From contig JAJHZJ010000121.1 in NCBI GenBank assembly GCA_023548195.1, positions 2,232,220 through 2,296,219 of the forward strand: a stretch of DNA of 64,000 nucleotides, written 5' to 3'. This document shows, one piece after another, positions 10,186 to 20,819 of this stretch. Within the stretch, counting starts at the first letter, position 1, and every line of letters begins with the position of its first letter. The stretch comes from Bettongia penicillata ogilbyi (lineage: Eukaryota > Chordata > Mammalia > Diprotodontia > Potoroidae). Below the pieces are notes generated by a model that did not search any database, was not told the DNA's origin, and saw only the letters and a list, made by a program, of their open reading frames with translations. Position numbers and translations under genes: made by a program.

Positions 10186-11000
10186 GCAGTAATCAACAAG
10201 TGTCTATCAAGGGCCTAATATGTGTTACTGAAACAAATACAAAAACAAGTTGTACCTCTATCTTCAGGAAACTTACATGTTACTGAAGTGATACATGTTC
10301 CCAGAGGAGTAAATATTAGATACATATGTATGTATATTATACATATGTTACCTATACACATGAAAATACAAAATAAATTTGGGAGAAGAGTAATAGGGAA
10401 AGGAATAAGCCTTTATTAAGCACCTATTACATGTTTTAAGTACTTTACAAATATTATTTCTCTTTATCCTCATCACAGTTCTAGGAGGTAGGCACTATTA
10501 TTGCTTCCGTTTTACAGTTGAGGAAACTGAAGCAAACAAGTTAACTGAATTGCCCAAGTTCACACGGGTAATGAATGTATGAAGCTGGATTTTAACTTTG
10601 ATCTTTCTGACTCCTGACCCAGCACTCTCTATCCACTGTACCACCCAGCTACCTCAAAGAGGTGGAACAGAAAAGACCTCTTAAAAGGAGGTAGCATCTG
10701 CCTTGACTTTAAAGGGAACCAGGAGTTCCAAGAAGTTGAGGTTAAGAGTCAGAACATTTCAGGCATAGGAGACAATCTGTGCGTTAATCCAAAGTTTTCT
10801 GGACCACAGAAAGATGGGAAAGTTCTGACCTTACAGTCTGAAAACATAGGCTGGATCCAGAGTGTGAAGGGCTTTTAGAAGTCAACCAGAGGAGCTGTAC
10901 ATTATTCTAGAGTCCACTGACCCATCTTGAACAGAGAGGAATGACATAGTCAGACCTGTGCTTAAAGAATATCAATTTGGCAATTTTATGGAGGTATTAA
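10186..11000 (-). repeat. L2, minus strand, split by a THER1
   Basis: L2 antisense order runs 10186-10400, is broken by the SINE at 10408-10658, and resumes 10660-11000 ('ggaatgacatagtcagacctg', 'caatttggcaattttatggagg'). Confidence 0.8.
10408..10658 (-). repeat. THER1/MIR-type SINE inserted in L2
   Basis: Full-length antisense copy: 'tttattaagcacctattacat', 'gttctaggaggtaggcact', 'acagttgaggaaactgaag' and the end 'ctatccactgtaccaccc'. Confidence 0.8.
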
Positions 11001-11124
11001 AAACTTTTTTTTAAAAAAAAATCAATTTGATGGGGCAAAAATGATTTTTTCAATTTTTGCTTTTTAAAAATTTTAAAAATAAATTTATTTCTTTTCAGTT
11101 TTCAACACGTACCTCCATAAAATT
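10982..11124. repeat. 15-bp perfect inverted repeat around an AT-rich loop
   Basis: aattttatggaggta at 10982-10996 is exactly complemented at 11110-11124. The 113-bp interior is almost pure A+T and carries one arm of another direct repeat ('gcaaaaatgattttttc' near 11035; again near 11138, just outside). Confidence 0.8.
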
Positions 11125-11769
11125 TTCAATTTCAAATTTTGCAAAAATGATTTTTTGAAAAAAAATTATATCAACTTCAATTTCTAAAGTGAACACAATT
11201 TAAGTCGGCCAGGTGAAAAGCTATTAAGGTAATAGGCCGTGGAAAAAAGACACAAGGAAATTGTCACTAATGACAACAATTAAAAATTAAACGAAATAGC
11301 AGCATGTTCAGATGAGCCACAACTCCTATAAGGAGTTGCTTGTAATTGTCAGCTGCGTCCAACTGGGATGCGATAAGAATGCTAATCAAGAAAGCCAGAC
11401 AAGACAGAGCTAAGGATGGGAGAATTACTGTATGCTTTGTGCCATGGAGTCACATGAGGAAAAGAGCAGAGTGGAATTGTGGTAATTCTCTTGTAACACA
11501 GCGCTCTGAGTGTCTTTTGGCTATTACGAAATGGGGGATGGGAGATTGAAAATGCAGGGAGAGATAGGAAGCAGAAAGGGAAAGGATAAGGAAAGAGGAG
11601 AGTGGTAGTGAGAAACAAGAGATCACCAGGAAAGTACAGATTTGATCAGACCCTTCTTCGCCGCCTACTGAATAAAGTACGTTTCCAATCTGCTCAGCCA
11701 GATTTAGTTTATAGTATCTCCCTTCATGTGCCCTACACGGCAAAGCATCCTAACACCATTCCTGAAACA
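11125..11769. other. Unique DNA with a short perfect hairpin
   Basis: Contains caactcct-ata-aggagttg at 11320-11338 (8-bp stem, 3-nt loop). Short overlapping frames near 11350-11740 have no recognisable product. Confidence 0.4.
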
Positions 11770-12045
11770 ACCCCTCATCTGACCACCTTCATGTTATGAG
11801 AATTCCTTTCCCTATCCACATCTCTAGGGTTAAAATCCTTCCATTATCTTTCAGATGCCAATTCCAATGTACCATACTCTATGAAGCCCTGATCCCTTAG
11901 CCAAAAGAGATTCCTCTCTTTCGTGCATTCTCACAGAACTTCATACCTCTCATATATTCGCAATTGTGTGTTATTTTTACATTTTTCCCTCCCCTTACCT
12001 GACTGTAGGCTTCCTTAGGGTAAGAACCATGAACAACCTGCATAG
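11770..12045 (+). repeat. Old L2-like fragment, plus strand
   Basis: Order of motifs resembles the L2 3' region ('accatactctatgaagccctg', 'ctgtaggcttccttaggg', 'taagaaccatgaacaacctg'), but is strongly diverged. Confidence 0.45.
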
Positions 12046-12489
12046 GTCTCTCAAAAAAAAAGTTTATTAAATTTAATTATCATATATGTCTGAAGTATGG
12101 GTAAATACAGATTGCACTGTAAGCTGTATTTTTCATTTTCTATACAAGGGGGAATGAGAGAAGAGGAGAGGAATTGTAGAGTTGTAAGATCCATTTCATT
12201 CCTGATCCAGACTTCACCGTAGTACCTTTTCTTCTCCATAAGTTGCTTCTTTTAATATTACAGCCTGATCCAAGCATTCTGGATGTTATATTGAGATTAC
12301 CTCCAAACCAAGACTATCTGGGTGAAAAATCAGATCCATGGCAACTTTAAGCTAGGTGGAAAACCATTTAGCCAAATTCTCTTTAAGAAAACTATCATTT
12401 TGACTGAATTGACTGATCAGTTCAATCAAGTATTTTTTTTCCACACAGAACTGAGTGACAGGTGTAACTAGTAAATTAGATCTCAGAGG
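12046..12489. other. Unique DNA
   Basis: No gene or confident repeat seen. AT-rich with a few short frames. Confidence 0.4.
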
Positions 12490-12752
12490 AGAGAGCCAGT
12501 TGTGTTTGGCCTTGGAGAGAGCAACCAGGAGCCATGGTCAAGCCACAAGGAGAAAGGTTTAGGTTTTGCATAAGGAAAAACTCTCTACCAGTTAGAGTTA
12601 GACAAAATTGCCTTGGGAGGTACTGGGATTCCCATCCCTAGAGAACTTTTAAAAGAATCTGCATGGTTTTTTGTGTGTTCCCTTGGAGAGGTGGGGTTCT
12701 TATTCAGAGATGGGCCACTGAGATTTCTTCCGACTCTGAGATTGTGGCTATG
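12490..12752 (+). repeat. CR1/L3-type LINE 3' UTR
   Basis: 'aggaaaaactctctaccagtt', 'gccttgggaggtactggga', 'cccatccctagagaact' and the end 'cttccgactctgagattgtgg' follow the CR1/L3 3' UTR order shared by mammals and birds. Confidence 0.7.
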
Positions 12753-12784
12753 TGTGCATTTTCTTGTCTTTACTGATATCTCTC

Positions 12785-13000
12785 AGAGAGGCAGGATGGT
12801 GTAATAGTTATGTGGTTAAGGTTAAAATCAAGAAACCAACAGTTCAAATCCTATCTTCAAATCCTGTTAATTAGCAGTGTGACCCCAGGTGAAATATTTA
12901 ACCTTGAAGAGTCTCAGTCAATTCCCTAGGATCTGTCTACTAGGTCAAAGAAAGGTTGTTCCCTGAATAGGTAGAGGGATTTGAGTTCCCTTTCAGAAAT
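12785..13000 (+). repeat. Decayed tRNA-type SINE
   Basis: 'ggcaggatggtgtaatagtta', 'cagttcaaatcctatcttc' and 'gcagtgtgaccccaggtg' in sense order. Confidence 0.55.
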
Positions 13001-13340
13001 TTCGCCAAGCTGATGAAATGATAAATCCTTTGTGAATTCACATGTTCTGTGGTTTCTACCTTTGTAACATTTCTCATTACAAAGGTCTCCTACATTGCTA
13101 CCTCTCTAGTTTAGGCCCTTATCACCTCATTCCTGGACCACTGCAATAGCCTGATGGTGGTCTCTTTGCCACAAACCGTTCCCCACTCTGGTCTATCCTC
13201 TACACAGCTGTCAACTTGATTTTCCCAAAACACAAATCTAATCATGTCACCAAACCCCCCATTCAATCAGCTTCAGTGACCTCTCTCCCCACTTCCCCCA
13301 GGATCAAATATAAAATCCTATTTGGCTTTTAAAGGCATTC

Positions 13341-14395
13341 ATATGCAATGGAATACTATGGTGCTATAAGAAGGGATGAGCAGAAGTCACTGGTGACATC
13401 TGAAAGTGATTAAAGAATTGGAAAGGTTCTGTGGGACTAGAAAAGGAAATAACTATTTTTTTAAAAGAACAGAGTAGGTAAGGTCTGTACAAACTATGGT
13501 TAAGTCAGTTTCAAGATCACTGCTATCAAAATTCTTGAATTCTGCAAGCATGTAGAGATGATTTTTGAACATTTAGAAAGGAAGTGATGATTACTAAAAG
13601 ACAGCATGGCTTCATCAAAATATTGTAATAGACTATCATGATTTCCTTTCTTGATGTAGTAACTAGAATGGTAGATCAGGGCAAAGCAAAAAACATCATA
13701 TATTTAGACCTCAGCAAAGAATCTATCCTGGTGGACCAAATGTAAAGATGTAGTACCTGGGCGGATAGCACCCTTAGGGGACTGACTGGCTGAATACCCA
13801 CAAAGAGTATTTATTAATAGATCTATGTCAATCTGGAAGGAAATTGATAGGGGAACATCTTAGGGATGTTATTGGTCATGTGTTAAACATTTTTTTATTT
13901 TAAAAAAGTGATATGCAGGTGGATTTCAAAAACTCAGAAAAACTTACATGAACTAATACAAAGTGAAATGAGCAGAACTAGAAGAACACTGGACACTGTA
14001 AAAGCAACATTGTAAGATGATCAACTATGAATGACTTGGTTCTTCTCAGTAATACATTAATTCAAGACAATTCCAAAGGATTCATGATGGAAAATGCTAT
14101 CCACATCCAGAAAAAGAACTGATGGAGTCTGAATGCAGATCAAAGCATACTATTTTCACTTTATTTTTTTGTGGGCTTTCCTCCTCTTTTGATCTGTTTA
14201 TTCCCTTACAACATGACTAATAGGGAAATGTTTTACATGATTGCACATATATAATCTACATCAAATTGCTTACTGTTTTAGGGAAGGGGGAGGAGAAGGA
14301 AGGAGGGAGAAAAATTTGAAACTCAGATTTTTGTAAATGAATACTTAAAATGCTCTTTATTTGTAATTGGAAAAAATAAAATACTATTTTTAAAC
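13341..14395 (+). mobile_element. L1 3' end inserted in L2
   Basis: L1 sense signatures: 'caatggaatactatggtgct', 'acatgaactaatacaaagtg', 'gatggaaaatgctatccac', then an A-rich end (14371-14395). Target duplication aaaggcattc at 13331-13340 and aaagccattc at 14396-14405 (9 of 10). The L1 is itself interrupted at 13384-13909. Confidence 0.85.
13384..13909 (+). repeat. CR1/L3-type reverse-transcriptase fragment inside L1
   Basis: Decayed LINE coding sequence. 'aaaagacagcatggcttcatc' (near 13598), 'atatatttagacctcagcaaag' (near 13699; encodes YLDLSK, cf. YLDFSKAFD of CR1-like RTs), and 'agtatttattaatagatctatg' (near 13807). Flanks gatgagcag (13375-13383) and gatatgcag (13910-13918) are two copies of one L1 site, so this piece is a later insertion in the L1. 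Broken by stops and shifts. Confidence 0.6.
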
Positions 14396-14588
14396 AAAGC
14401 CATTCCCAATTTAGCCCCTTCCTCCCTTTCCAGTCTTCTTACACATTACACCTCTCAATCCAGGGATATTGGTCTCCTTACCGTGCATTGCACACTCCAC
14501 TCTACTTCCTAATGCTGGCCATATTCACTGGCCCACCAGGTCTACAACGTTTTCCCTTCTCATCTCTCCATCTTGGTTTCCTTTTGCT

Positions 14589-14820
14589 GTTGCTTGTTAA
14601 GTCAGTTTTTATCCATATCCAACTCTTCATAACCCCATTTAGGGTTTTCTTAGCAAAGATACTGGAGCGGTTTGCTATTTTCTTCTCCAGCTTATTTTAC
14701 AGATGGGGCAAACAGGGTCCACTGACTTGCCTAGAATCACACTGCTAGCAAGTGTCTGATTTCAACTGAGGAAGATAAGTCTTCCTGACTCCATGCCAGG
14801 CACTCTATCTACTCTACCTA
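14589..14820 (-). repeat. WSINE1-like SINE inserted in L2
   Basis: Antisense: 'ccccatttagggttttctt', 'gcaaagatactggagcgg', 'ttattttacagatggggc' and end 'ggcactctatctactctacc'. Confidence 0.88.
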
Positions 14821-15111
14821 AGTCTCTGTGAAACTCCCACCTTCTATAAGAAGCCTTTTCTAGTCCTTAACATTGGTGCCTTCTCTCTGTGACTAACCCC
14901 AGTTTATCCTTTATATGTCCTGTCTGTCTCCCCATGAGGCTGTAAGCTCCTTGAGAGTAGACTGCTTTGTCTGTGGTTTTGTTTCTTTTTTTGCTTATTT
15001 CCAGCACTTAGTAAATTGCACTTATTTAATCAACTTAATAAAAAGCACTTTAAAATGCTTTTTTTGATCCTATGAAATCATAGTTTGACACCGCATGGAT
15101 CAGTATTCTCA

Positions 15112-15530
15112 AGTCTTTCAAAATAGCCTCTTTTTTTTGTTATATGTCATCCTTGTATAAATTACCCTCTCAATTCTCACTTCACTCTACATCAGTTCAC
15201 ACAAGTTTTCCCAGTTTCCACTGAAACTATATATTTTTTCTAATGTAATAATAATACATTAAATTCATATATCATAATTTCTTCAGCCATTTTCCAGTTG
15301 ATGGGCACTCCCTTAGTTATTAAATTTTTGCTACCATGAAAAGAGCTGCTATAAATATTTTTGTACATATGAATCCTTTTTCTACCTTTTTGATGTCTTA
15401 AGGGAATATACCTAGTAGGGACGGTGCTAGGTCAACGAGTAAGTACCGGTCAAGGACATAGTTTCAAACTGTTTCCCAGAGAGGCTGGATCAATTCACTG
15501 CTTCACCAATAGTGCACTGGTGTGCCTCCA
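15112..15530 (-). repeat. L1 3' fragment, minus strand
   Basis: Antisense L1: 'attaaattcatatatcataat', 'gttgatgggcactccctta', 'aaatatttttgtacatatg', 'agggaatatacctagtaggg', 'gtttcccagagaggctgg'. Confidence 0.8.
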
Positions 15531-15534
15531 ACCC

Positions 15535-15715
15535 TGCTCTTACAAGCTATATGATCTTGGACAAGTTATAGCATCTTAGACTTCTGTTTTCCTTCTGCAT
15601 AAACTGTTAGCAATAATGCTCCTACCTCACATGATTTATAAGGTTCAAATGAGATAATATATATAATAACACTTTGTAACCATAAATATCATATAAATGT
15701 AAGCTATCATTATAT
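15535..15715 (+). repeat. MIR-type SINE
   Basis: Sense 'tatatgatcttggacaagtta' through 'tacctcacatgatttataagg' to the MIR-like tail. Confidence 0.65.
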
Positions 15716-16269
15716 GTAATCTCAGAGACCAAAACTCATTTTCCCTTTTAAATTGGTCTCTTCTTCCTTAGACGGTTTCAGCACTCAACATAAAATGGTG
15801 TGTTTATTTTGGAGGCAGAATTAGCTTTGGGGATATAACCAAGAAGCCAGCTGGTAGAGAAGGCATTCTGAAATGAGACTGTCTCTGTCTCTTTCCCAAA
15901 GACTTGATAAACCCTTCAAAAGAAACACTGTTTTAGTAGTACATACAGAACAACTCTTATTAAGTGAATGAATAAGCTCCAAAAAGAGTTTCTAAAGCCT
16001 CAGTACCTGATTCCAAGAAAAATTGGGAAGGAAACAAGATCAGGTTACAGGGATATTTCAAACATGATTTCAATCTAGAAAGTGGATGCCAAACTATAAC
16101 TTTCAACAGTCTTGGCTCCACTCCACATATTGACAACAAAGCATCATCTGTTGGCTCAAATGAGGCTTCTTGCTTCCTTCCCATAGTATTTCTTAACTTC
16201 AAGCTCTGCCCTCATTTTATTATATCCAGGTTACTCAACCTACCTCACTCATCCTACTACTAAGATTCC
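15716..16269. other. Unique DNA
   Basis: No repeat family or gene recognised. One 80-codon antisense frame at 15960-16202 lacks any known motif. Confidence 0.4.
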
Positions 16270-16575
16270 TTGCTCATCTACCAAGAATTCAAGTTGAATC
16301 CTGAAACTCATTTTAAATTTCTTATATCTCGAAGTCCAAAGAATTTTGGACTTGTCACTAAAACCTATCATGTCTTTCCCAGTTTTGATTGATGACACTA
16401 CCATCTTTCCAGTTATCCAGACTTGAGAACTCAAAGTCATCTTCGACTTTTCTTCTCCCTCAACCCCCCCATAATCCAATCATTTGAGAAATCTTGCCAA
16501 TTTCCTTTTGATAACATCTCCAACATCCATCACCTCCTCTCTCATTTGGGCTATTTCAATGGTGTCCCTGCCTCC
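16270..16575 (+). repeat. L2 ORF2 3' part, plus strand
   Basis: Sense L2 coding remnant: 'actaccatctttccagttatc', 'aagtcatcttcgacttttctt', 'tgataacatctccaacatcc'. Inactivated by frameshifts and stops. Confidence 0.65.
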
Positions 16576-16739
16576 AGCACTTTTCCTTTTTACAGAAAAT
16601 TTCTGGGTTGTGGATTCGGAGCTAGCATACGTGAGTCTCTCTACCCAGCACTTTTCCAATTAATCAATCACATATGAATAATTACTCCTAGAATATATAT
16701 GTATATAGGTATAGATATATAGGGTATAATATAGTAAGA

Positions 16740-17610
16740 AGTAGTTAAATACCAGATAGCTTACAAAGAGAAGGCATTAGCCATTGGGAAGCTTAGGGAA
16801 GGCTTTGTGTAGACATTGCTTGAGCAATGTCTTAAAGGAAGAGAGGGTTCTGTGAGCCAAATGTGGAAAGCCAAGCCAGGCATGGAAAATGGTCAGTTAA
16901 AAGGGACAGGGGTAAGAGTGCCGTGAATGAGGAACAGAGAGAAGGCTAATTTGGATGGATTGTAAAAATGAGGGAAATAAAATAACAATGTTGGGGGTCA
17001 GTTTAAAAAGGGCTTTAAAAGCCAAACAGAGGAGTCTATATTTTACCCTAAAGTTAACAGGAGGCCCCTGGAGCTTACCTGAATAGGGGAGGGGTCTGGA
17101 CTTAAGAAGATTTGAGTTCAAATTCAACCTCATGCACTTAATTGGTTTTGTGTCTGAGAAAGTCACTTAACCTCTGTTTGCCTCAGTTTCCTCAAAATGG
17201 AAATAATAATAGCACCTACCTCACAGGGCTGTTGTGAGGATGAACTAAGATAATATTGTAAAGCATTAGCATAGTGCTTGGCATATAGGCGGTGTTGGAG
17301 TTGTTATCTGTGCTTAAGGAAAATCATTTTGGCAATTTTGTGGAGGATGGAATGGAACCCAGAGAGACTTTGAGCAGGACAGACTAATTAGAAGACCATT
17401 GCAAATCAGTCTATATGAGAAGTGATGAGAGTGAGCCTGAACTAAGGGGGGGGCTTTGGGAGTAGAAAGAGATTGGAGATTTAGTTGAGGAAAATCATAA
17501 GATTTGGGAACTGACTGGATAGGTACAGTGAGGGAAACTGAGGAGTGAAGAGGCATGTGTAAATTACAAACCTAGGAGACAGAAAGAACAGAGGTGCCTT
17601 TGACAAAAAT
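16740..17610 (-). repeat. L2, minus strand, split by a MIR
   Basis: Antisense L2 runs 16740-17090 ('gggctttaaaagccaaacaga', 'ccctggagcttacctgaatag') and resumes 17306-17610 ('gaaaatcattttggcaatttt'). A MIR at 17095-17305 lies between. An A+T-rich (TATA/ATAG) run precedes it at 16690-16735. Confidence 0.8.
17095..17305 (+). repeat. MIR inserted in L2
   Basis: Sense MIR with a well-kept tail: 'tttgcctcagtttcctcaaaa', 'agcacctacctcacagggct', 'agcattagcatagtgcttgg'. Confidence 0.85.
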
Positions 17611-17627
17611 GGACAAGTGTGGAAGTC

Positions 17628-17705
17628 AGTCAGTCAACTAGAATTTATTAAGTACCTACAAGGTATCCAGCATTGTGCTAAGCACTGGGGATCAAAAAAA
17701 GGAAA
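17628..17705 (-). repeat. L2 3' end, minus strand
   Basis: 'gtcagtcaactagaatttatt', 'cattgtgctaagcactgggg'. A second, separate L2 start just after the previous one. Confidence 0.8.
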
Positions 17706-17879
17706 GAATACTAGTATATTGAACCTAGCTCTTTTCCTCCTTTTTTTCTTTTTTGTGAACAAAGTTAACTATTTAAGTAATTTCATTGCCATAGATACCG
17801 ATAACCTTTTCAAGAATTTCCTATATTTGTCCAGCAATGATTATCACTCCAATTTTAGAGATTAGTAAACAGACACAGA

Positions 17880-18078
17880 CCAGGCTTACACAGATCTGAA
17901 AGAAAACCCAGAAAAGAATCAAGCAACCCAACTCAGATACATACAAGGCAGTGACTCTAAGTAAGCCACTCAGACTCTAAGTAAGCCACTCAAACTCTTC
18001 GTTCCTCAGTTTCCTCTCATCTGTAAGAGGGGGACAAGGTGGTTCCCCAATCCCCTTCAACTCTAAATCTATGATTTA
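17880..18078 (+). repeat. SINE with internal 20-bp duplication
   Basis: A SINE 3' end ('cctcagtttcctctcatctg', 'caactctaaatctatgattt'). Its body contains gactctaagtaagccactca twice, exactly, at 17953-17972 and 17973-17992. Confidence 0.65.
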
Positions 18079-18864
18079 AACCATTCGTATTTCCAGATTC
18101 TGATAAGGCAATCTCTCCCTTTGTATTTATAAGGTATACGATTGGTACTTTCCAACAACTATACTTCTCCCATTCTTAATTAACTTTTCTGTCTCAGTTT
18201 TTAAATGCACAGAGATCTAAATGTGCTCATTAGTGAAACACCAGTTATTTAACAGATTTTCTGATTATGGACTTCACAACTTAAGTAGAATATGGGAAAA
18301 ACTGAAAAGAGTTCCGAGGAACACCTAGGAACACAAATAATTTGGGAAAATGAGATAGTAAAAAAATAAGTTGGAGAAGGAATGTTTTATGGGTCTTTTC
18401 CAGTTCTAAAACATGCTTTTATGTATCTGAGGAGAAAAGAAATGAGGATGACATGTGGGCTAAGATGGTGTCTAAGGTGAAGATACAGCTTAAGAAAACA
18501 AAGGCTGAAACTAAACTAGAGGACTGGAATTTAGGGAGGAGAGCTAAGCAGTCTAATGACTTACCAAAGGAACTTGGGGGACCTTTTTCTCCTGAGGTTT
18601 TTTATAAACAGGATAGTTCTCATGTATCTGGGGTGATGATATGACTCAACCCCACCCTGTCTAAATATGCATTCTCAAGGCTTCCTTTCGCTCATCACTC
18701 CAACAAGAAGGTTGTGCACTGAAGACTTTTACGTGCTCCTTAATTGCCTATTAAGCTGCTAATAAATCTTTTATAAGCCTAGTTACATCTGCAGTGCCTC
18801 TCCCTTAGGTGGCAAAAACACAAGGCAAGAATTGCACCGGATTAACATTATATAAAAGCAACAG
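18079..18864. other. Unique DNA with LTR-like tail
   Basis: Mostly single-copy. About 18640-18800 has a retroviral-LTR flavour: 'ctgctaataaatcttttataag' supplies an AATAAA signal (near 18762) shortly before a CT-rich segment. No TATA/CCAAT pair or matching second LTR was seen, and a 63-codon frame at 18453-18644 is unrecognised. Weak. Confidence 0.25.
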
Positions 18865-19055
18865 TGCTTTGAGTCTTAGGCCCTAGGTTCAAATTGTAGC
18901 TGTACAATTATTATCTGTATGACCTATCAACTTATTATCCATGTAACCTGGAGTGAGTCAAGTCACTTAACCTACATAGGAGATGGCTTTCTCATCTGTC
19001 AAATGAAGGGATTGGCCTACTTTTCTAAGTTTCCCTTCCAGTTCTCCCAGACTAC
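18865..19055 (+). repeat. MIR-type SINE
   Basis: Sense 'taggttcaaattgtagctg', 'gagtcaagtcacttaacct', 'tttcccttccagttctcccag'. Confidence 0.65.
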
Positions 19056-19404
19056 ATTTTTCTTTTATGAGTACAAAGCATGGGTGATATAGAAGGGCAC
19101 ATGCCAGGGGTATGATGGCCTCCCTTCCTGTCCCATTATCATACAAAAATCACCCCTTCAAAGGTGAGTAACAATTACTTACTGTAATTTACAGGAAAAC
19201 CAAAGACTAAGGAAAGCCATTTGACTGCTGCTAAATGACATTTATTGCTCTGTACCATCTGGGGATTAGACACTGTATAAAATCTGCAACAATTTCTTTT
19301 CACATCTGTATCCCCATTATTTATGATCTAATTTTATAAAAATCATTCAAAAGAAATATGAAGAATGCAACATTATTTGCAACTGATTAAACCCACAAAA
19401 ATAT

Positions 19405-19622
19405 CACTTGTGGGGAGAGGACAGCTAGCTGGTAAAGTGGATGGAGCACTGGACTTGGAATTGGAAGATGAGTTCAAAGCCAGCCTCAGACACTTCCTAA
19501 CTGTGTAATCCTGGGCAAGTTACTTAATTCTGTTTGCTACAGTTTCCTCATCTGTAAAATGAGCTGGAGAAGAAAATGGCAAACCACTCCAGCATCTGTG
19601 CCAAGAAAACTCCAAATAGGGT
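19405..19622 (+). repeat. WSINE1-like SINE followed by (CA)12
   Basis: Sense copy: 'gctggtaaagtggatggagca', 'gtgtaatcctgggcaagttac', 'ggcaaaccactccagcatct', 'ccaagaaaactccaaatagg'. A (CA)n microsatellite follows at 19653-19676. Confidence 0.9.
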
Positions 19623-19694
19623 GCTCCCATTGAGGAAATTCCCTCTACCATTTACACACACACACACACACACACATATTTACTGATATGTTTC

Positions 19695-19905
19695 CTCCAA
19701 TAGAATATAAGTACCTAGCCAGCAGGAACTGTGTAGGGGCCTTTGGTTCATTCCTGGGAAGAGGAGGGTTAAAACACTTTTATTCTTGTCTTTGAATTTT
19801 TAATTCCAAGAGAAGTTAATTGTTAAATACCTACTATGTGTAGTATGCAGTGTCAACAACTGTTAGTCAACTTACAGTCTTAGACGGTTGCCTGGGACAC
19901 TAAAA
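19695..19905. repeat. L2 fragments in both orientations
   Basis: Sense piece ('gaatataagtacctagccagc') followed from about 19825 by an antisense piece ('taaatacctactatgtgtag'). Confidence 0.45.
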
Positions 19906-19911
19906 AATTCA

Positions 19912-20085
19912 CAGGATCATAGATTGAAGCTGGAGGGAACTTAAGAGGCCATGCAGTCCAACCTCTTCATTTTACAGATGAAGTAAACAAGGAGTGGAGA
20001 CTAAGTGACTTACTTACAGAAGCCCAAGCCTTCTGACTCCAAAGCCAGTGTCTTTACCTATATCACCATTTGACTTCTACTTAAC
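19912..20085. repeat. SINE-like repeat ('ggatcatagat' type)
   Basis: 'caggatcatagattgaagctg', 'gaggccatgcagtccaacc', 'cattttacagatgaagtaaac'. Best preserved of the four copies in the window. Confidence 0.7.
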
Positions 20086-20369
20086 CTAACTCAATTTCAT
20101 ATTAGTGCATACTATAAGAAGAGAGAGCACTTAAGGGGTATTTTATCCCACCCACTTTTTCTATAGTGCTAAGGAAATAAATCTGTACCAGTGAATTCAT
20201 CAAGGATACATTTTTATGGCAATATTGCATGGAAGGGAGATGGAAAGTCAGAAGTACAACTCGACCCCAAGACATAAGACGCAGAGATTTTTAGACATTC
20301 CAAGAGAACAAAGATAAGCAATTAATACCATTAATAATTTGCAGAGAAAAACCAGATAACCCAGACTGC

Positions 20370-20613
20370 AGTTTATTGAGTCATTTTTCAGTCATGTTTG
20401 ACTCTTCATGACCCCATTTGGGGTTTTCTTGGTGAAGACACTGGAGTGGTTTGCCATTTCCTTCTACAGTTCATTTTATAGATGAGGAAACTGAGAAAAC
20501 AGGGTGAAGTGACTTGCCCAGGGTCACACAGCTAGTAAATGTCTGAGTCTTGAACCTAGTTCCCCCTGACTTCAGGGTGAGCACTTTATTCTCTGCATCA
20601 CCTAAGTACCCTA
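20370..20613 (-). repeat. WSINE1-like SINE, full length
   Basis: Antisense: 'catgtttgactcttcatgacc', 'ccatttggggttttcttggtg', 'gacttgcccagggtcacaca' to 'ctctgcatcacctaagtacc'. Confidence 0.92.
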
Positions 20614-20644
20614 GATTGCAGTAGATTATCAATTATAGTAATCA

Positions 20645-20815
20645 ATACAGTGGCATCTCAATAGCTCTGAAATCTGGAGTCAGAGCCTACCTGTGGGACT
20701 TTAGGAATTCCCATTATGTCCCTAGGCTTCGGTTTTCTTGTTTGCAAAATGAGGGGTTTGGACTAGATATCCTCTGAGATCCCTTCCACCTGTTAAAAAT
20801 CTCTGAGCCTATAAT
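20645..20815 (+). repeat. MIR-type SINE
   Basis: Sense 'agctctgaaatctggagtcag' to the tail 'ggactagatatcctctgagat'. Confidence 0.65.
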
Positions 20816-20819
20816 GATG

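Larger units (their letters stand above)
13096..15060 (+). repeat. L2 3' portion split by an L1 and a WSINE
   Basis: L2 sense sequence runs about 13096-13340 ('cactgcaatagcctgatggtg', 'caaatctaatcatgtcacc', 'aaatataaaatcctatttgg'). It resumes at 14396-14588 and ends at 14821-15060 ('ccaccttctataagaagcc', 'aggctgtaagctccttgag'). Joining the parts restores the normal L2 order. The interruptions are the L1 at 13341-14395 and the SINE at 14589-14820. Confidence 0.8.

Noticed and set aside
11320..11338. Short hairpin as a regulatory RNA or terminator
   Set aside because: An 8-bp stem with 3-base loop is expected by chance in 64 kb; no other support.
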